Below, in pieces: positions 13,238 through 24,063 of a stretch of 64,000 bases of DNA. Each line of letters starts with the position of its first letter. The first letter of the stretch is position 1. A program made the position numbers and the translations under genes. Under the pieces are notes generated by a model. That model was not told the origin of the DNA, made no database searches, and saw only the letters and a program-made list of their open reading frames with translations. The stretch is from Paracyclopina nana (taxonomy: Eukaryota > Arthropoda > Copepoda > Cyclopoida > Cyclopettidae), in the NCBI GenBank assembly GCA_019096065.1, contig JAGUCH010000002.1:17372501-17436500 (forward strand), written 5' to 3'.

Positions 13238-13783
13238 ATGGCTGCCACATTTTTGACTCGCCATTTGAACCCGCTGATTTTTTCCGCGGCTCCGTCGAGG
13301 TCACACTATGGCTATTTGCCCTTTGAAGGCCGTATACCTCGTATTACCGAGAACACCCTCAACAAAGGCCAAATCAAGGCCATCAATTTGAAGCCTGTCA
13401 AGCGGATTTCTTATCGCGTGGATCCACTTCACCCCAATTCACACTCAATACGCAAGGTAAATATGATGTTTGGTGAGTCGTCGTTATCTTTTAAACAAAT
13501 TTTGCACATTTTCCAGCTGATGACAATCATAAGCAACGAGAAAATAGTGAGAACTGGGCCAAAAACGACGTTTAAAAACGAATTTGTGTCTGATCGTAGT
13601 GAGCCCACAGTGACTCTAACTTTCCATGACAGTGACAAGAAATTAGTGTTTAAATCTGCTTACTTAACCGAGCATGAGATAATTTACGAATTGAACAAAA
13701 TTGTGCTGCCCATGGTGAAGGAAGATACTGCCAAGACATCCGCTTCAGGAAAACCATCTGGCAAGATGACACGTAAAAAGTAG
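13238..13783 (+). CDS. MRPL53: Mitochondrial ribosomal protein L53-like
   Basis: Exons 13238-13456 and 13517-13783 are joined by a 60-nt GT-AG intron, giving 161 codons. The core LKPVKRISYRV...SIRK|LMTIISNEKIVRT and later SEPTVTLTFHDSDKKLVFKS align with the L53 pattern (LRPVK.V...STR.FL..VSSEKVRST and a G/D-rich beta hairpin). L53 is a thioredoxin-like protein of the large mitoribosomal subunit. The first ~45 residues (MAATFLTRHLNPLIFSAAPS) look like a basic mitochondrial targeting sequence. The 60-nt intron is a multiple of three without stops, so unspliced RNA would also read through, but family alignment favours removal. The stop codon is 2 nt before the ARV1 start. Confidence 0.75.
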   Translation: MAATFLTRHLNPLIFSAAPSRSHYGYLPFEGRIPRITENTLNKGQIKAINLKPVKRISYRVDPLHPNSHSIRKVNMMFGESSLSFKQILHIFQLMTIISNEKIVRTGPKTTFKNEFVSDRSEPTVTLTFHDSDKKLVFKSAYLTEHEIIYELNKIVLPMVKEDTAKTSASGKPSGKMTRKK

Positions 13784-13785
13784 TG

Positions 13786-14659
13786 ATGAAGGGCCAAAAG
13801 CAAGCCAAGTTTTGCACTCACTGCGGTGCCAAGTTGCTGGACAAAAATGGCAAGCCAGTGTTTGAACTGTACGATGAAGAACTGCATAAAAAGTCCAATA
13901 TTTTAAAGTTGATGCTTTGCAATGCTTGTGGCCAAGTGGGTGACAAGTACATCGAGTGTGATGGGCCTTTGCTGCTTATTGACCTTGTGCTGCAGTCCAA
14001 GGAAGCGTATAGGCATGTGCTATTCAACGGTGGCTATGAGGGTCTCATCATCAGGATGGCTCTTTTGACCCTGATCTGTGATGGCTACATTGCCTGGGCT
14101 CAATCTGCGGGTGCAGGCGAATTTTTTGAGCAAGAATACGAGTTCTATTTGATGTGCTTCAAGCTAGTACTCGGTATGTGCTACATAATTTTTCGTCCTT
14201 GAAAAAGCTAAAAAACAGCTTTGCCTTTTTTTTCAGCCTTGTCGGCTATGCTTTGCATCATTCTGATCCCATGCTGCTTGTCTGTCAACCTTGGAAAGCT
14301 TCTCCTTGGACTGCTGTTGTCTTACTGTAGTCGATTTTGTAATTTGATAGCCCTTCTTTGGGTGCCCGCACATTTTCAGACTGAATTAAGCCTCACGGAT
14401 TATTTCACCAGTCCAGATGTTATGTGGACATTTATTTCTGCCTTATTTTTCATCTCATCCGTCAGAGTTTACCAAGGTAATGAAGCTCGCCTATATTATA
14501 ATCGTTTGTTTAATCTTTTCTCTTTGTGTTGCAGTCACTCAAGGATCCAGATTGGGAGCCAGTGTTGCTCATATTTTGGTTGGCCATCTTGGATTCCACT
14601 TGATTCGATTAAATTCTGACATTTTAGTGAGTTTGTCACAGATAAATAAAAGGCTTTAA
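13786..14659 (+). CDS. ARV1: ARV1, ER lipid/sterol homeostasis protein
   Basis: Exons 13786-14173, 14237-14476 and 14535-14659 give 250 codons with consensus splice sites. The N-terminus is the ARV1 homology domain: CTHCGAKL, then LCNACGQVGDKYIECD (two CxxC zinc-binding pairs), then the family block SKEAYRHVLFN. Several hydrophobic segments follow (MLCIILIPCC, LLLGLLLSYC, FISALFFISS), fitting a multi-pass ER membrane protein. ARV1 affects sterol and GPI-precursor movement in the ER. The start is two nucleotides after the stop of the MRPL53-like gene, with no room for a promoter or 5' UTR of its own. An AATAAA (about 14644-14649) lies just inside the 3' end of the frame. Confidence 0.93.
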
Positions 14660-14909
14660 ATGTGCTCAGATCTATGGAAAAATTTCAAGGGTGTTTGTGC
14701 ACCCTTACTTTTCATCAATTCCAGAAGAGTTTTTGCTCAATGGAAATCTTGTTTGCTGTCAGGTTTTTTTCCAAAAGTATCAACGAGATTGATAAGGGTC
14801 AAAGCCCAATATGTTGCACACTGATTTGTCACAAAAGTTTGTTCCAGTTCTGACTGGTTCACACCATTCAAGCTGCTGATTGTAGCTTTACCCAGACGTC
14901 TATTGCCAT

Positions 14910-15501
14910 TCAAAATAAGTAACATGAGTCCACTTGTGTCGTAGATTTTAAAAGCATTCGTACTATAGGACGTAAAAGTGCTGCCTTTTCTTGGCTGGGC
15001 TCTCCAATTGCCAAGATGAGCTTATGAAATTTGGATAACGCCTCACGTTTTTTCCTCTTTCCAATTGGGACCATGATGGCATTGTTATTATTGGCAGCAT
15101 TGTTGTTGCTTCCAATATTGATGTTTTGCGAATTGATGTTGTTGTTGTTGTCATTGTTGTTGTTGTTCCGATTATTGTTGTTCACATTGGAAACTATTTT
15201 CAGGTTAGGAAGGCCTCTTTTACTTGGAAAATTTCACACTAAGTTCAACAGCCTCACCTAAATTGAAAGCCACTGTTCCAGCGGCCAAAGCAAAATTCAT
15301 GAACTGAAATGCTCCAATTGATTGAGGGGAGTGACATTTGTTCGGTGAGTCAATTGTGCTGCTTGTTGAAGGCTTCAAAAAAGCATATTTCAATTTCGGG
15401 GGGTCAGTGGCTGGTCCTTTTAAATGCTTTCTCAGGGAATTACTCGTGTTGGTCCAGACTATCAGCACCAAGACGAGGCCGATCACATAGGAGTTCATCA
15501 T
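14910..15501 (-). CDS. Secreted/membrane arthropod protein with Asn-rich core
   Basis: Two exons, 15501-15258 and 15193-14910, join as FNL|VSNV to give 175 residues. The protein has an N-terminal signal peptide (MMNSYVIGLVLVLIVW), then a conserved-looking segment FMNFALAAGTVAFNL directly followed by poly-Asn with interspersed D, I and S (about 45 residues). After this comes IMVPIGKRKKREAL, a basic, furin-like processing motif. The combination of an FMNFALA-type hydrophobic segment, N-rich stretch and GK(R/K)KRR motif recurs, as I recall, in uncharacterised secreted proteins of insects and crustaceans. No function is known to me. The C-terminus after the basic motif could be extended by further splicing; I used the first stop. 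It is convergent with ARV1. Confidence 0.72.
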
Positions 15502-15939
15502 TTTTAGAACAGTTATTTCTCAGGTAGAGGCGCTAACATAACTGATCAGTTTTTGCCCTGGGTTGTACACTCTCCCAACAACTTGTCCCGTTTTCTTGTT
15601 TTCTTACAAAACGTACACATGATGACGACGTTTATATTTTCAATTTATATGAAAAACTTAGTATATAAAGAGATGCCAAGCCTTCAATTGTTCATTAGCT
15701 TGACGGCTCAAGTACCCTCCACTGCTCCAACGGAACTCAAGTTCTTGTTCATATTGGATTATTCACACTGCTCAAGTTTAGAACTTGTCTTTGTCGATCC
15801 TGGTTAGACTGGGACCGAACTTGTCATCACTCTCATCACTATTTTTTCATCTCTTGGAATCAAGGAAGCTTCATCAAAGGTAGCAATAAGTTTTTGGCCA
15901 AAGTTTTCTCTGAGCATTGAAGCAGATTAATTAATATAG
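15502..15939. other. Intergenic stretch before OAT
   Basis: No convincing coding sequence is present. A possible donor (AAAG|GTAGCA at about 15880) preceding the OAT start suggests a non-coding or alternative first exon of OAT around 15820-15880. Confidence 0.4.
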
Positions 15940-17896
15940 ATGCAGGCAACTATCATCAACACCAATGGAAATCATTCCTATCCTACCAAGGCCAAGGTGG
16001 TGGCCAATGGAAAACCCAAGGTTTTAATTAATTGGTGAAACTGCTCACAAACATTCATGGATTATTTTGGCAGGCTCACCACAGCTCTCAAGATCTGTTT
16101 GGCTTGGTGGACAAGTATGGCTCTCATGACTACAAGCCAATTCCAGTGGCTTTGGCCAGAGGCAAGGATATCTTTGTGTGGGATGTTGAAGGGAAACGCT
16201 ACTATGATTTCCTGAGCGGATATGCTGCTTTGAACCAGGGTCATTGCCATCCCAAAATTGTGGCTGCCATGCAAGAGCAATGCGAAACGCTCACTCTGAC
16301 CTCAAGAGCCTTCCAAAATGACCAGTTTGGGGTGTACGCAGAGTATGCGTGCAAACTGCTTGGATTTGACAAGTTGATGCCTACCAACACTGGTGTGGAG
16401 GGGGGAGAGGCTGCCAACAAGTTGGCCAGGAAATGGGGCTACTTGGTGAAGGGCATTCCTGAAAACGAGGCGAGGATCATTTTCTGCCAAAACAACTACT
16501 GGGGACGCACTTTGGCTGCCATTTCAAGCTCCACCTGTGCTTCAGCCACTGTGGGATTTGGACCCTTCATGCCTGGGTAAGTGCTCAAAAAATAGTACCA
16601 GGGCTTGACTCCTATTAGGGGCTGAAAGCTTTGTCCCAAGGGTAGTTTTAAAATCCTGGCCTATCCCTCCTCATAACATAACATTTTAAAAAACCTCTAG
16701 CTCTCTTCAGCGTGCTTTTTTCGATAAGTTGAGCTTCTAATACCCCTCATCAAATCAAAAGGGCTTACTTTTTTTATTTCATAAGCAAATCGCTAGAATG
16801 GTCAGGAAAGGAGATATGGAGTGCCAAACTTTATATTAAATTGTTACAAATGTTTAGCCACTTGAAAAAGTGTCCCTCTGTATCTCTTTTCCCGGTCGTC
16901 CTAGCAACTTGCTTATGAAATTAAAAAAGTTAGATCTTTCAATTTTGTTGGGGGTTATTGAAATGCATGATAGCAATAAAACAAAGTGGTACTGAGCTAG
17001 ACGTTTTTCAAAATTTTATGTTATGGGAAGCGCCAGGCCAGGATTTTATAACTACCCTCAAACAAACCCTTGGGACATAAGCTTTCAGGAAATATATGCT
17101 AGAAAATGAAGTCAATAATTTTGATGAAGGTATGACATTGTTCCCTTCAATGACCTCGATGCTCTGGAGGAGAAGTTGAAGAATCCTAATGTGTGCGCAT
17201 TCATGGTGGAGCCAATTCAAGGCGAGGCTGGAGTGATTGTGCCAGATGATGGATACTTGACTGGTGTCAGGAGGCTTTGCACTCAATACAACGTCCTTTT
17301 CATTGCTGATGAGGTGCAAACTGGACTCTGCAGGACTGGCAAGCTCTTGGCAGTGCACCATGAGAATGTCAAGCCTGACATCTTGATCTTGGGCAAAGCA
17401 TTGTCCGGGGGAACCATGCCAGTGTCTGCTGTCCTTGCCAATGATGACATTATGCTCTGCATCAAGCCAGGTGAGCATGGATCCACCTATGGAGGCAATC
17501 CATTGGCATGCAGGATTGCCAAAACTGCTCTCCAAGTTTTGGTTGAGGAGAACATGGCTGAAAACGCTGAGAAAATGGGCATCATTGTCAGGTATTGGCA
17601 ACACTCATATTAGAACAATAATCAATAATCCATGATCCAAATTCAGGGAAGAGCTGAACAAGATTGACAAGAACATTGTCTTGCAAGTGCGAGGCAAGGG
17701 GCTGCTCAATGCTGTGGTCATTGCTGACCACATTGATGCCTGGGATGTCTGCCTGAAACTGGCTGAAAACGGGCTTCTCTGCAAGCAGACTCACAGGAAT
17801 GTGGTGCGATTTGTGCCAGCCTTGACCATCACTGAAGGGGAATTGCGAAAGGCTCTCAAGATCATCAAGGACACCATTGAGACCTTCAAGAAGTAA
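15940..17896 (+). CDS. OAT: Ornithine aminotransferase
   Basis: Exons 15940-16020, 16074-16576, 17130-17591 and 17647-17896 give 431 codons. The enzyme is a PLP-dependent class III aminotransferase converting ornithine and 2-oxoglutarate to glutamate semialdehyde and glutamate, usually in the mitochondrial matrix. Family blocks are present in order: [68 protein letters not shown] (cofactor Asp), [15 protein letters not shown] (PLP lysine near residue 284), [13 protein letters not shown] and [11 protein letters not shown]. The length is normal. The N-terminus ([19 protein letters not shown]) is weak as a mitochondrial presequence, so either an upstream first exon is missed or the enzyme is cytosolic. 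The donor of exon 1 (AAG|GTTTTA) is weak. Intron 2 carries a MITE. Confidence 0.96.
16625..17095. mobile_element. MITE family 'GGGTTCATTTGG', copy B (OAT intron 2)
   Basis: The ends are AAAGCTTTGTCCCAAGGG (left) and CCCTTGGGACATAAGCTTT (right). Internal inverse segments are TTTTAAAATCCTGGCC and GGCCAGGATTTTAT. It is non-coding and is the best-preserved pair of termini of the three copies in this window. Confidence 0.78.
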
Positions 17897-17932
17897 CAAT
17901 AAGGATGTCTTTTCTCTAGAGCTTAACTAGGC

Positions 17933-17938
17933 GAATAA
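17933..17938 (+). other. Polyadenylation signal AATAAA (OAT)
   Basis: A canonical AATAAA lies 37 nt after the OAT stop codon. Confidence 0.65.
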
Positions 17939-17977
17939 ACATGAGTGACTATACTCATCCAAATTACTCATTTCTTT

Positions 17978-18574
17978 ATTTTATATGATGGAAAGCAATT
18001 TTCGCATGTATAATTCAGTTCACCAATTCGTCTCAGTTCATATAACAACACATGTATAAAGGCTCAGACGTTTTACTTTATCAAGTGACACACATTATAA
18101 AGTATTTTATAAGGTGTGTTGCTCCTCTGCTTGACCAGATATTGTCCAAGAAGTAAATCCCATTGCAGAAAAAAGGAGAAAAAATGCCTTGCATGGGAAT
18201 CGAACCCTGATCATCTAGATGAGGAGACTAATGCTCTACTGACAGAGCTACTGATTTACTAAGAATATTGGGGTAATATTTGTTTTAAGAATGACATCTA
18301 TGCTCTTCTACTAAGCTTAGCTCAGCTTAGTAGAAGTAGCCTCTTTCAGAGATACCTGACAAAACTTGATCTAACACATCTTTTAGCTTCAAAAAGTGCC
18401 AAATTCAAAATGCACACTTTTTAAGTGATTCATTAACACTTTCAGCTACTCTTGCACTACTGAGGGCCTCTCAACCCAAGCCCTCAAAGTAATGGATCAA
18501 ATGCTAAGTCAAGAAGATCGCCTAGTCTGGTAACTTCATTAACATTTGAAAATTACTTTCCATCATATAAAATC
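17978..18574. mobile_element. Inverted-repeat element carrying a tRNA-like sequence
   Basis: TTTTATATGATGGAAAGCAA (about 17979) and its inverse TTACTTTCCATCATATAAAA (about 18552) bound a roughly 600-bp non-coding segment. Its interior holds a tRNA-like sequence on the minus strand. No target-site duplication could be fixed. The rest of the interval up to the COPS3 start (18575-19268) is A/T rich with repeated words such as TTTGACCAGA and no gene that I can see. Confidence 0.6.
18184..18256 (-). pseudogene. tRNA-derived pseudogene / SINE-like head
   Basis: On the minus strand an A-box-like TAGCTCTGTCAGTAGAGC and an exact B box GGTTCGATTCC are correctly spaced, and a T run follows the 3' end, as for RNA polymerase III. 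The D arm pairs (GCTC/GAGC), but the acceptor stem does not (AAATCAG against GCAAGGC) and the T stem has only three good pairs. A functional tRNA is therefore unlikely. Confidence 0.65.
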
Positions 18575-19268
18575 GTATATATATGTAAACAAATTACAAA
18601 ACATGCTTACAAAATGTCTGAGCTCATTTTACAAAGTAAAAATCTCGTAGCATTACTTGGCTCTCGCAAGCTCAAGCCCGCAAAGTTGCCAATCGATTTT
18701 AACTTTAGAAAATTTGCTCAGCTATTTTATTAGCTTGTTTTATACATTGTTTACATATATAAATAGGCATTACATGCACTGCAAATGAAATGAGCTAGCA
18801 TTCTAGAGGTAAATAAATCAGATCTTCTATACATATAAGGGCTCTGCTGGTGAAAGGCACCTTCATAATTGGCACCGCAAAAAAAGGCACTGCAGTGCCT
18901 GCTTTTGACTAGAATTTGACTTTGATTAATTATTAAAGTTTAGCTGTTTGTTTACTTTCTAGACCAGCCTCTTTTGACCAGAGACTGCTTTTTTAATAAA
19001 ATCAGCTGTTTGTTTATTTTTTTCATCTACTTTTTGACCAGAATTTGACCTTGATTAAAAGTCAGCTGTTTCATAATATCAAGCGAAAAACGCTTCTGTT
19101 AACCGTACATACATAGGACAAGATACTAAGAAAAAAATGCATCGCGCATTTAAGTATAACTCGTGCTTTTTGAAGCTCTAAAATAATGCCTGGTAGCGCC
19201 TCGTTAGGTATCTGGTAGCCCTGAATCTGTGAATCGTCAACATTCAAAGCAAAACAAATTCTACTGAA

Positions 19269-21018
19269 ATGGCTTCAGCAGCGATGGAGAATTTTGTGAT
19301 GAATGTGCGTACCTTGTCCAACCAGGGCAACTTTAACGAGCTGAACGAATTCCTGGGGAAAAACATGGAGGTTTTGGTGCGCAATCCCGCACATTTGTCC
19401 TCTGCACTCGAAACTTTGGACATTCAACAGCATTCACTCGGCGTTTTGGCCGTGAGTATTTTTACTGTCAACAAAGATGAGAAATCTCGCGAAATGCCCG
19501 TTTTCCCTACAGCAATATTGCGTTTCGCGGAATTTTCAAACTGTAAAAATATTGCTTTTCGCGGAATTTTCAAACTGTAAAAAAAATGAAAGAATTCAAT
19601 TTTTTCTGCATCACTTTTTAGTTGATTTAAAACTTAAGATTTCAGTGATTTAAGCTAGTTTTCATGGTTTCAGGTGATGTCTGCCAAATTGCAGCAAAGC
19701 CAAATCACTGACTGGGATGATTTGTTCAACCGCTTGACTGTTTTTATCAAAGACTGCAACGGTGAGCAAATCCGTTATGCAGCCCAAAGTTTCGCCGAAC
19801 TCTGCCACCTTTTTGCCGACCAGTTGATCAGGAAAAACACTCCTTTGGTGGGCCTGTCATCTCTCATCAAGGCCATTTCCAAGATCCAGATGAGTGAGAA
19901 ATGCCTCACTTCAGTTCACGCTGATGTCGTCAGATTGGCACTGGCCTCCAAATGCTTCACAAAGCCCATCATTGATTTGCTTGATGTGAACTACAACGAA
20001 ATCGCGAGAGAGGCTTCGGTGAATCCAAAGAGTCTTCTTTTGTTCTTCTACTATGGTGGTATGATTTCAACAGCCACCAAGGTAAAGAGAAAACTTGTCA
20101 CATCTCTCAAAATTGATTGGGCCTTTTTTTTTCTTTGTTGCAGAATTACCAGCGTGCTCTGTACTTTTTTGAGGCCTGTGTCACCATGCCCTCCTTGGCT
20201 GTCTCCCATATCATGATGGAGGCCTACAAAAAGTACATTTTGGTCTGGTTGATCCTGCATGGGGAGCAGAGCCAGGATGCTCTCTCCTTTCCAAAATACA
20301 CTAGCCCAGTCGTCAACAAATATGTGAGGCCACTCTGCTCTCCTTACCACGAAATCGTCAAGGCCTTTTACTCCAGCCAACACTCTGAATTGGCCAATGT
20401 CATGGAGAAGTACAACAACATTTTCAGCGAGGATGGCAATTCCGGACTGGTTAACCAGGTGGTTGTGGCCAGGAAGCGAACCAGCATCAAGCGGCTCACC
20501 AAGACCTTTTTGACACTCAGCCTTGAGGACGTGGCTGCTCGAGTGGGCCTAACCAGTCCTCAAGAAGCTGAGAGACAGCTGGTTGGCATGATTGAAGATG
20601 GAAGCATTTTCGCTGCCATCTCCCAAAAAGATGGTAATCATTGATTCCATTAATTGCTTATTTAGATTCTACTACTTGCTGCCTAGGCATGGTGAGGTTC
20701 CATACGAACCCCGAGAAATACAATTCGGTGAAAATGCTGAGGAAGCTGGAATGCGATGTCGAAAACCTCATCAGTCTGGACAGTCACATTGCTGCCATGG
20801 ATGAGGAGATCACAGTCAACCCCAAGTATGTGAAAATGTGCGGCTCAGCAGGTGCTGCAGGTGGGCAAAGGCCTCCAGTCGCCTCTGAGCTGGATGATGA
20901 GGCTCTAGGCAATGCTTTTCCCAGTTCGGCCTCAGCCAGAGGAAGTAGATCTGGATCACTAGGACCGAGTTCTTCTAACATGGCCAACTCAAACAACATC
21001 AACATCACCACAAACTAA
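19269..21018 (+). CDS. COPS3: COP9 signalosome complex subunit 3
   Basis: Exons 19269-19451, 19674-20081, 20144-20633 and 20687-21018 give 470 codons. CSN3 is a scaffold subunit of the COP9 signalosome, which removes NEDD8 from cullins. Family blocks are clear: LDIQQHSLGVLAV, CNGEQIRYAAQSFA.LCH, YYGGMI.TATKNYQRALYF, VSHIMMEAYKKYILV, the PCI/winged-helix segment RLTKTFLTLSLEDVA, PQEAERQLVGMIEDGSIFA, ISQKDGMVRFH.NPEKYN, and the end of the conserved part MDEEITVNPKYV. The C-terminal tail of about 60 residues is Ser/Gly/Asn rich and longer than in vertebrates (about 423 aa). All splice sites are consensus, and exon 2 begins V-MSAK. Confidence 0.97.
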
Positions 21019-21271
21019 CCGTGTTCAAACTCCAAATTCACCAAAAGTACTCGATAAAGAGCCAAAAATGAAACAATCGCGTTCCAAAAATAATGAAAAA
21101 CTCATTTTTTAGTTGAGTTGGGCATGAGAATGCTAACCAAGAATTTTAGAATCAACTGGCCGAAAGTGGCCAAATTTGGTAACATTTTGTAAGCCTCTCT
21201 GGTAGCGCCACTTAGAACAACAACAACGCGCGAAATTCTTTGACACAAAAATCTGACAAAACTAAGCTAAA

Positions 21272-21709
21272 ATGGATCAAAATCAAGAAGAAGCCCAGTT
21301 ACCTTTAAGAAATTTGGATCTTAATGCAAGGTACATTTGCTTTTAAAGTCCGTTTATTTATGCCGATTAATTTAACAATTGCAATTTTAGCACTGATATT
21401 CAGTGTGACTTTTGCCATGGGGCCAATGCAGGCAAAAAATGCTCCAAAAGTCACTCAAGATGCAAAGGTAAGCTGTTTTGCAACAAAACCTGCGAATCCA
21501 ATGCACACAAGGCTGAAAAGGCTGTTTTGTCTGATGAGAAACCATCAGAGGAAAAGGCCAAAGAATCTACACAACTAGAAAAAAAGGTCATGGACGAGGC
21601 TGCCAAAGTCGAAAAGGCCAAGAAGAAGAAGGCCAAAAAGGCTGCGAATAAGGGGAACAAGAGTAGTGGTGAATTTTGGTGGAATAGCAGTGTTTATGCT
21701 AGTTGGTAA
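21272..21709 (+). CDS. Small Cys/His-rich, Lys-rich protein (possible zinc-binding)
   Basis: Exons 21272-21330 and 21391-21709 give 125 codons (start MDQNQEEAQ). The first half has a regular Cys/His array: CDFCHGANAGKKCSKSHSRC, then FC.KTC and a nearby His. The spacing is reminiscent of, but not matching, a MYND or treble-clef finger. The second half is charged (EEKAKESTQLEKK, KAKKKKAKKAANK) and ends in GEFWWNSSVYASW. The splice brings the Cys array into frame with a clean start, and AATAAA follows at about 21720, so it looks like a real gene. I do not recognise the family. Confidence 0.6.
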
Positions 21710-22014
21710 AAGAGTACTTAATAAAATATACACGATTAAAAAGCATTTAAGTACCTACAAAGTTGCCTAAGAATTTTGATTCTTTTCCTTAAATGCTCAA
21801 ATATTATATGGGATTTAAAAAAGCATTGCTCTGCTAAATATTATATAGCTGTCTTTTTATATATTATTATAGGAATAATTGTGAGATTTTTTGACAAAGG
21901 CCAAAGTTTGGCCTTTTTTCATATAGTTTTGACAAGACTGGTCTCCTAGTGCAAAATAAGAACTGAAACTAGCATATTTTTTGCAACTTTTTGAGCTAGG
22001 AGCGAAACTCGCGT

Positions 22015-23350
22015 AACGTGAATAATTGCAAGAGCAGAATTGCTCTGATCACGCTGATCACAATGAACAAAATGGTCACCCAGAATGCACAGATTGCCCT
22101 GATCACGGGTCCATGGATTTTTAGATCCCAAAGATCCTATAGATAGCAAAGATCCGGGATCTTTATGATCTATGTATTGACAATTTTGTCAATACTTAGA
22201 TCTTCATAGGTCCAAGAGGATCTATATATTGACACATTTCCAGCTAATTAATTGGTAGTCAAAATATAGATCCTCTTTGACCAATGAAGATCTAAGTATT
22301 GACATCTAAAGATCCTAATAGACTCTACAAAGTCAGAACTAAATTTTAGGGTAAACTAAATCAAAATAATTTCAAATAGATACTGTCATAAACTACTTCA
22401 AAACTATTTGAAAAATCTAGCTCATTTATTTTTCAGAATCAAGTCTACAAAATCATCTGCCACATTCTTGGTGAACTTAAGTTAAGCTTCTTCCTAGTAG
22501 TAGTATTAAATATACTCAGAAGGCTTCAGCCTATTCCAATCACGGATGCAAGTATTGTTAGTGAATTGTGCCTGATCCTTTTAACTGACTGTAAAGAATT
22601 TAACACTTGTAAGCTACAGATAACTAATGTTGAACATGCCTATAAGAATAGGCTAGATCATCTTCAAGCCAAAAAAAGAGAGATTAAGGCTGGCCAAACA
22701 ACAATTATTACAAAAATATTATTATCAGTGCTTTTCCCATTATTTTGAGTTGGAAATAAAGCAAATATATACGTTGAATGAGTTTGGTACTACCCTAGTC
22801 TATTAATGAATTTGCGTTGAGCCCAGACATATCTTAAATGTCAATCCTTAGATTCTGTTCCCTGAAGAGGATCTAATTGTTGACCACCATCTCGTAGCTG
22901 GGCAAACTGTCAATACATAGATCCCCTTTGCCCAACAGAGATCTATGTGTTTATAAAATTGTCAACATATAGATCCCAAAGATTTGGGATCTTAACTATC
23001 TATAGTATCTTTGTGATCTAAGTATTTACAGAGCGCCTGATCACTCTGATCACGCTGATCACAGTGAACAAAATGGTCACCTAGAACACACAAATTGCTC
23101 TGATCACGCTGATCACAGTGAACAAAATGGTCACCTAGAACACACAAATTGCTCTGATCACGCTGATCACTGTGAACAAATGGTCACCCAGAACACACAA
23201 ATTGCTCTGATCACTCTGATCACGCTGATCACAGTGAACAAAATGGTCACCTAGAACACACAAATTGCTCTGATCACGCTGATCACTGTGAACAAATGGT
23301 CACCCAGAATGCACAAATTGCTCTGATCACTCTGATCACGCCGATCACTT
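22015..23350. repeat. Satellite-type array with TGATCACGCTGATCAC units and GATC-rich inverted repeats
   Basis: A unit of about 60 bp (GATCACGCTGATCACAGTGA followed by ACAAAATGGTCACC and CAGAAYRCACAAATTGC) occurs once near 22018-22110 and about five times at 23037-23345. Between the two lie inverted repeats of words such as TAGATCCCAAAGATC and GATCTAAGTATTGAC. The region could be one composite element with a satellite at its right end. The short frame at 22566-22748 has no supporting features. Confidence 0.75.
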
Positions 23351-24063
23351 GAGAAGATTATTAAGGCCCATTCTGGATCTAGCAATTGTTGGGAAATGGT
23401 TCTAGTTAGTTGGGTAGCCATAGTATGTATGTATTAGCGGCAGGCTGCTATAGCATTATTACACGCACATTTATTTGCTTCGGCTGCATTGTGGTGTGCA
23501 TACCTTGAATCCGGAATCGTGTTTTCAATAGACTTTATTTCGCTCTGTAAGAGTAGTTATCCATCCTTTCCTTCACCAGGTACAATGTACATAACACTTC
23601 AAAATTCTCCATACGTTTCCTCTTTAAATAACTTACATGCCTAGGCAAGCAATTATATATGAATAGCAGATATCAGGCAGATTGAGCCTATTCAATGGAA
23701 TAATGTCCATGAGCACACGGAGGCTACTAGGCTTTGCAAGCTTAATTTTCATCAGTGGCAGCATTATTCCTAGGCTGGTATCACCGATTGTGACTATATG
23801 TGTACCAACTGAACTCTTGGGCAAGATACGACGATGGATTTGGCCTACTTCGCTCTATAAGGCGGCAAACAAGTCATCTGAGCCACCTTGAAACGTAGAT
23901 CGAGGTGACAAATATTGCAGAACTCTTCTTCGTGTTTTGAGCGTTCTTCACTAAAAATGGTCATGCAGTAATCGTTTGACTGTTTATCGCTAGACATGGA
24001 TGCATTGAACATAGCTGTTGGGGGTTGAAAGACGACTAGCTCTCCAGCATTCTTAGTGGGACT
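23351..24063. other. 3' flank of the bZIP gene; no gene seen
   Basis: There is no credible coding sequence. On the minus strand an AATAAA (23534-23539) would suit the downstream bZIP gene, giving a 3' UTR of about 530 nt. Confidence 0.45.

Noticed and set aside
18184-18256. Functional tRNA gene
   Set aside because: The B box is perfect, but the acceptor stem fails at nearly every pair and the T stem at two of five.
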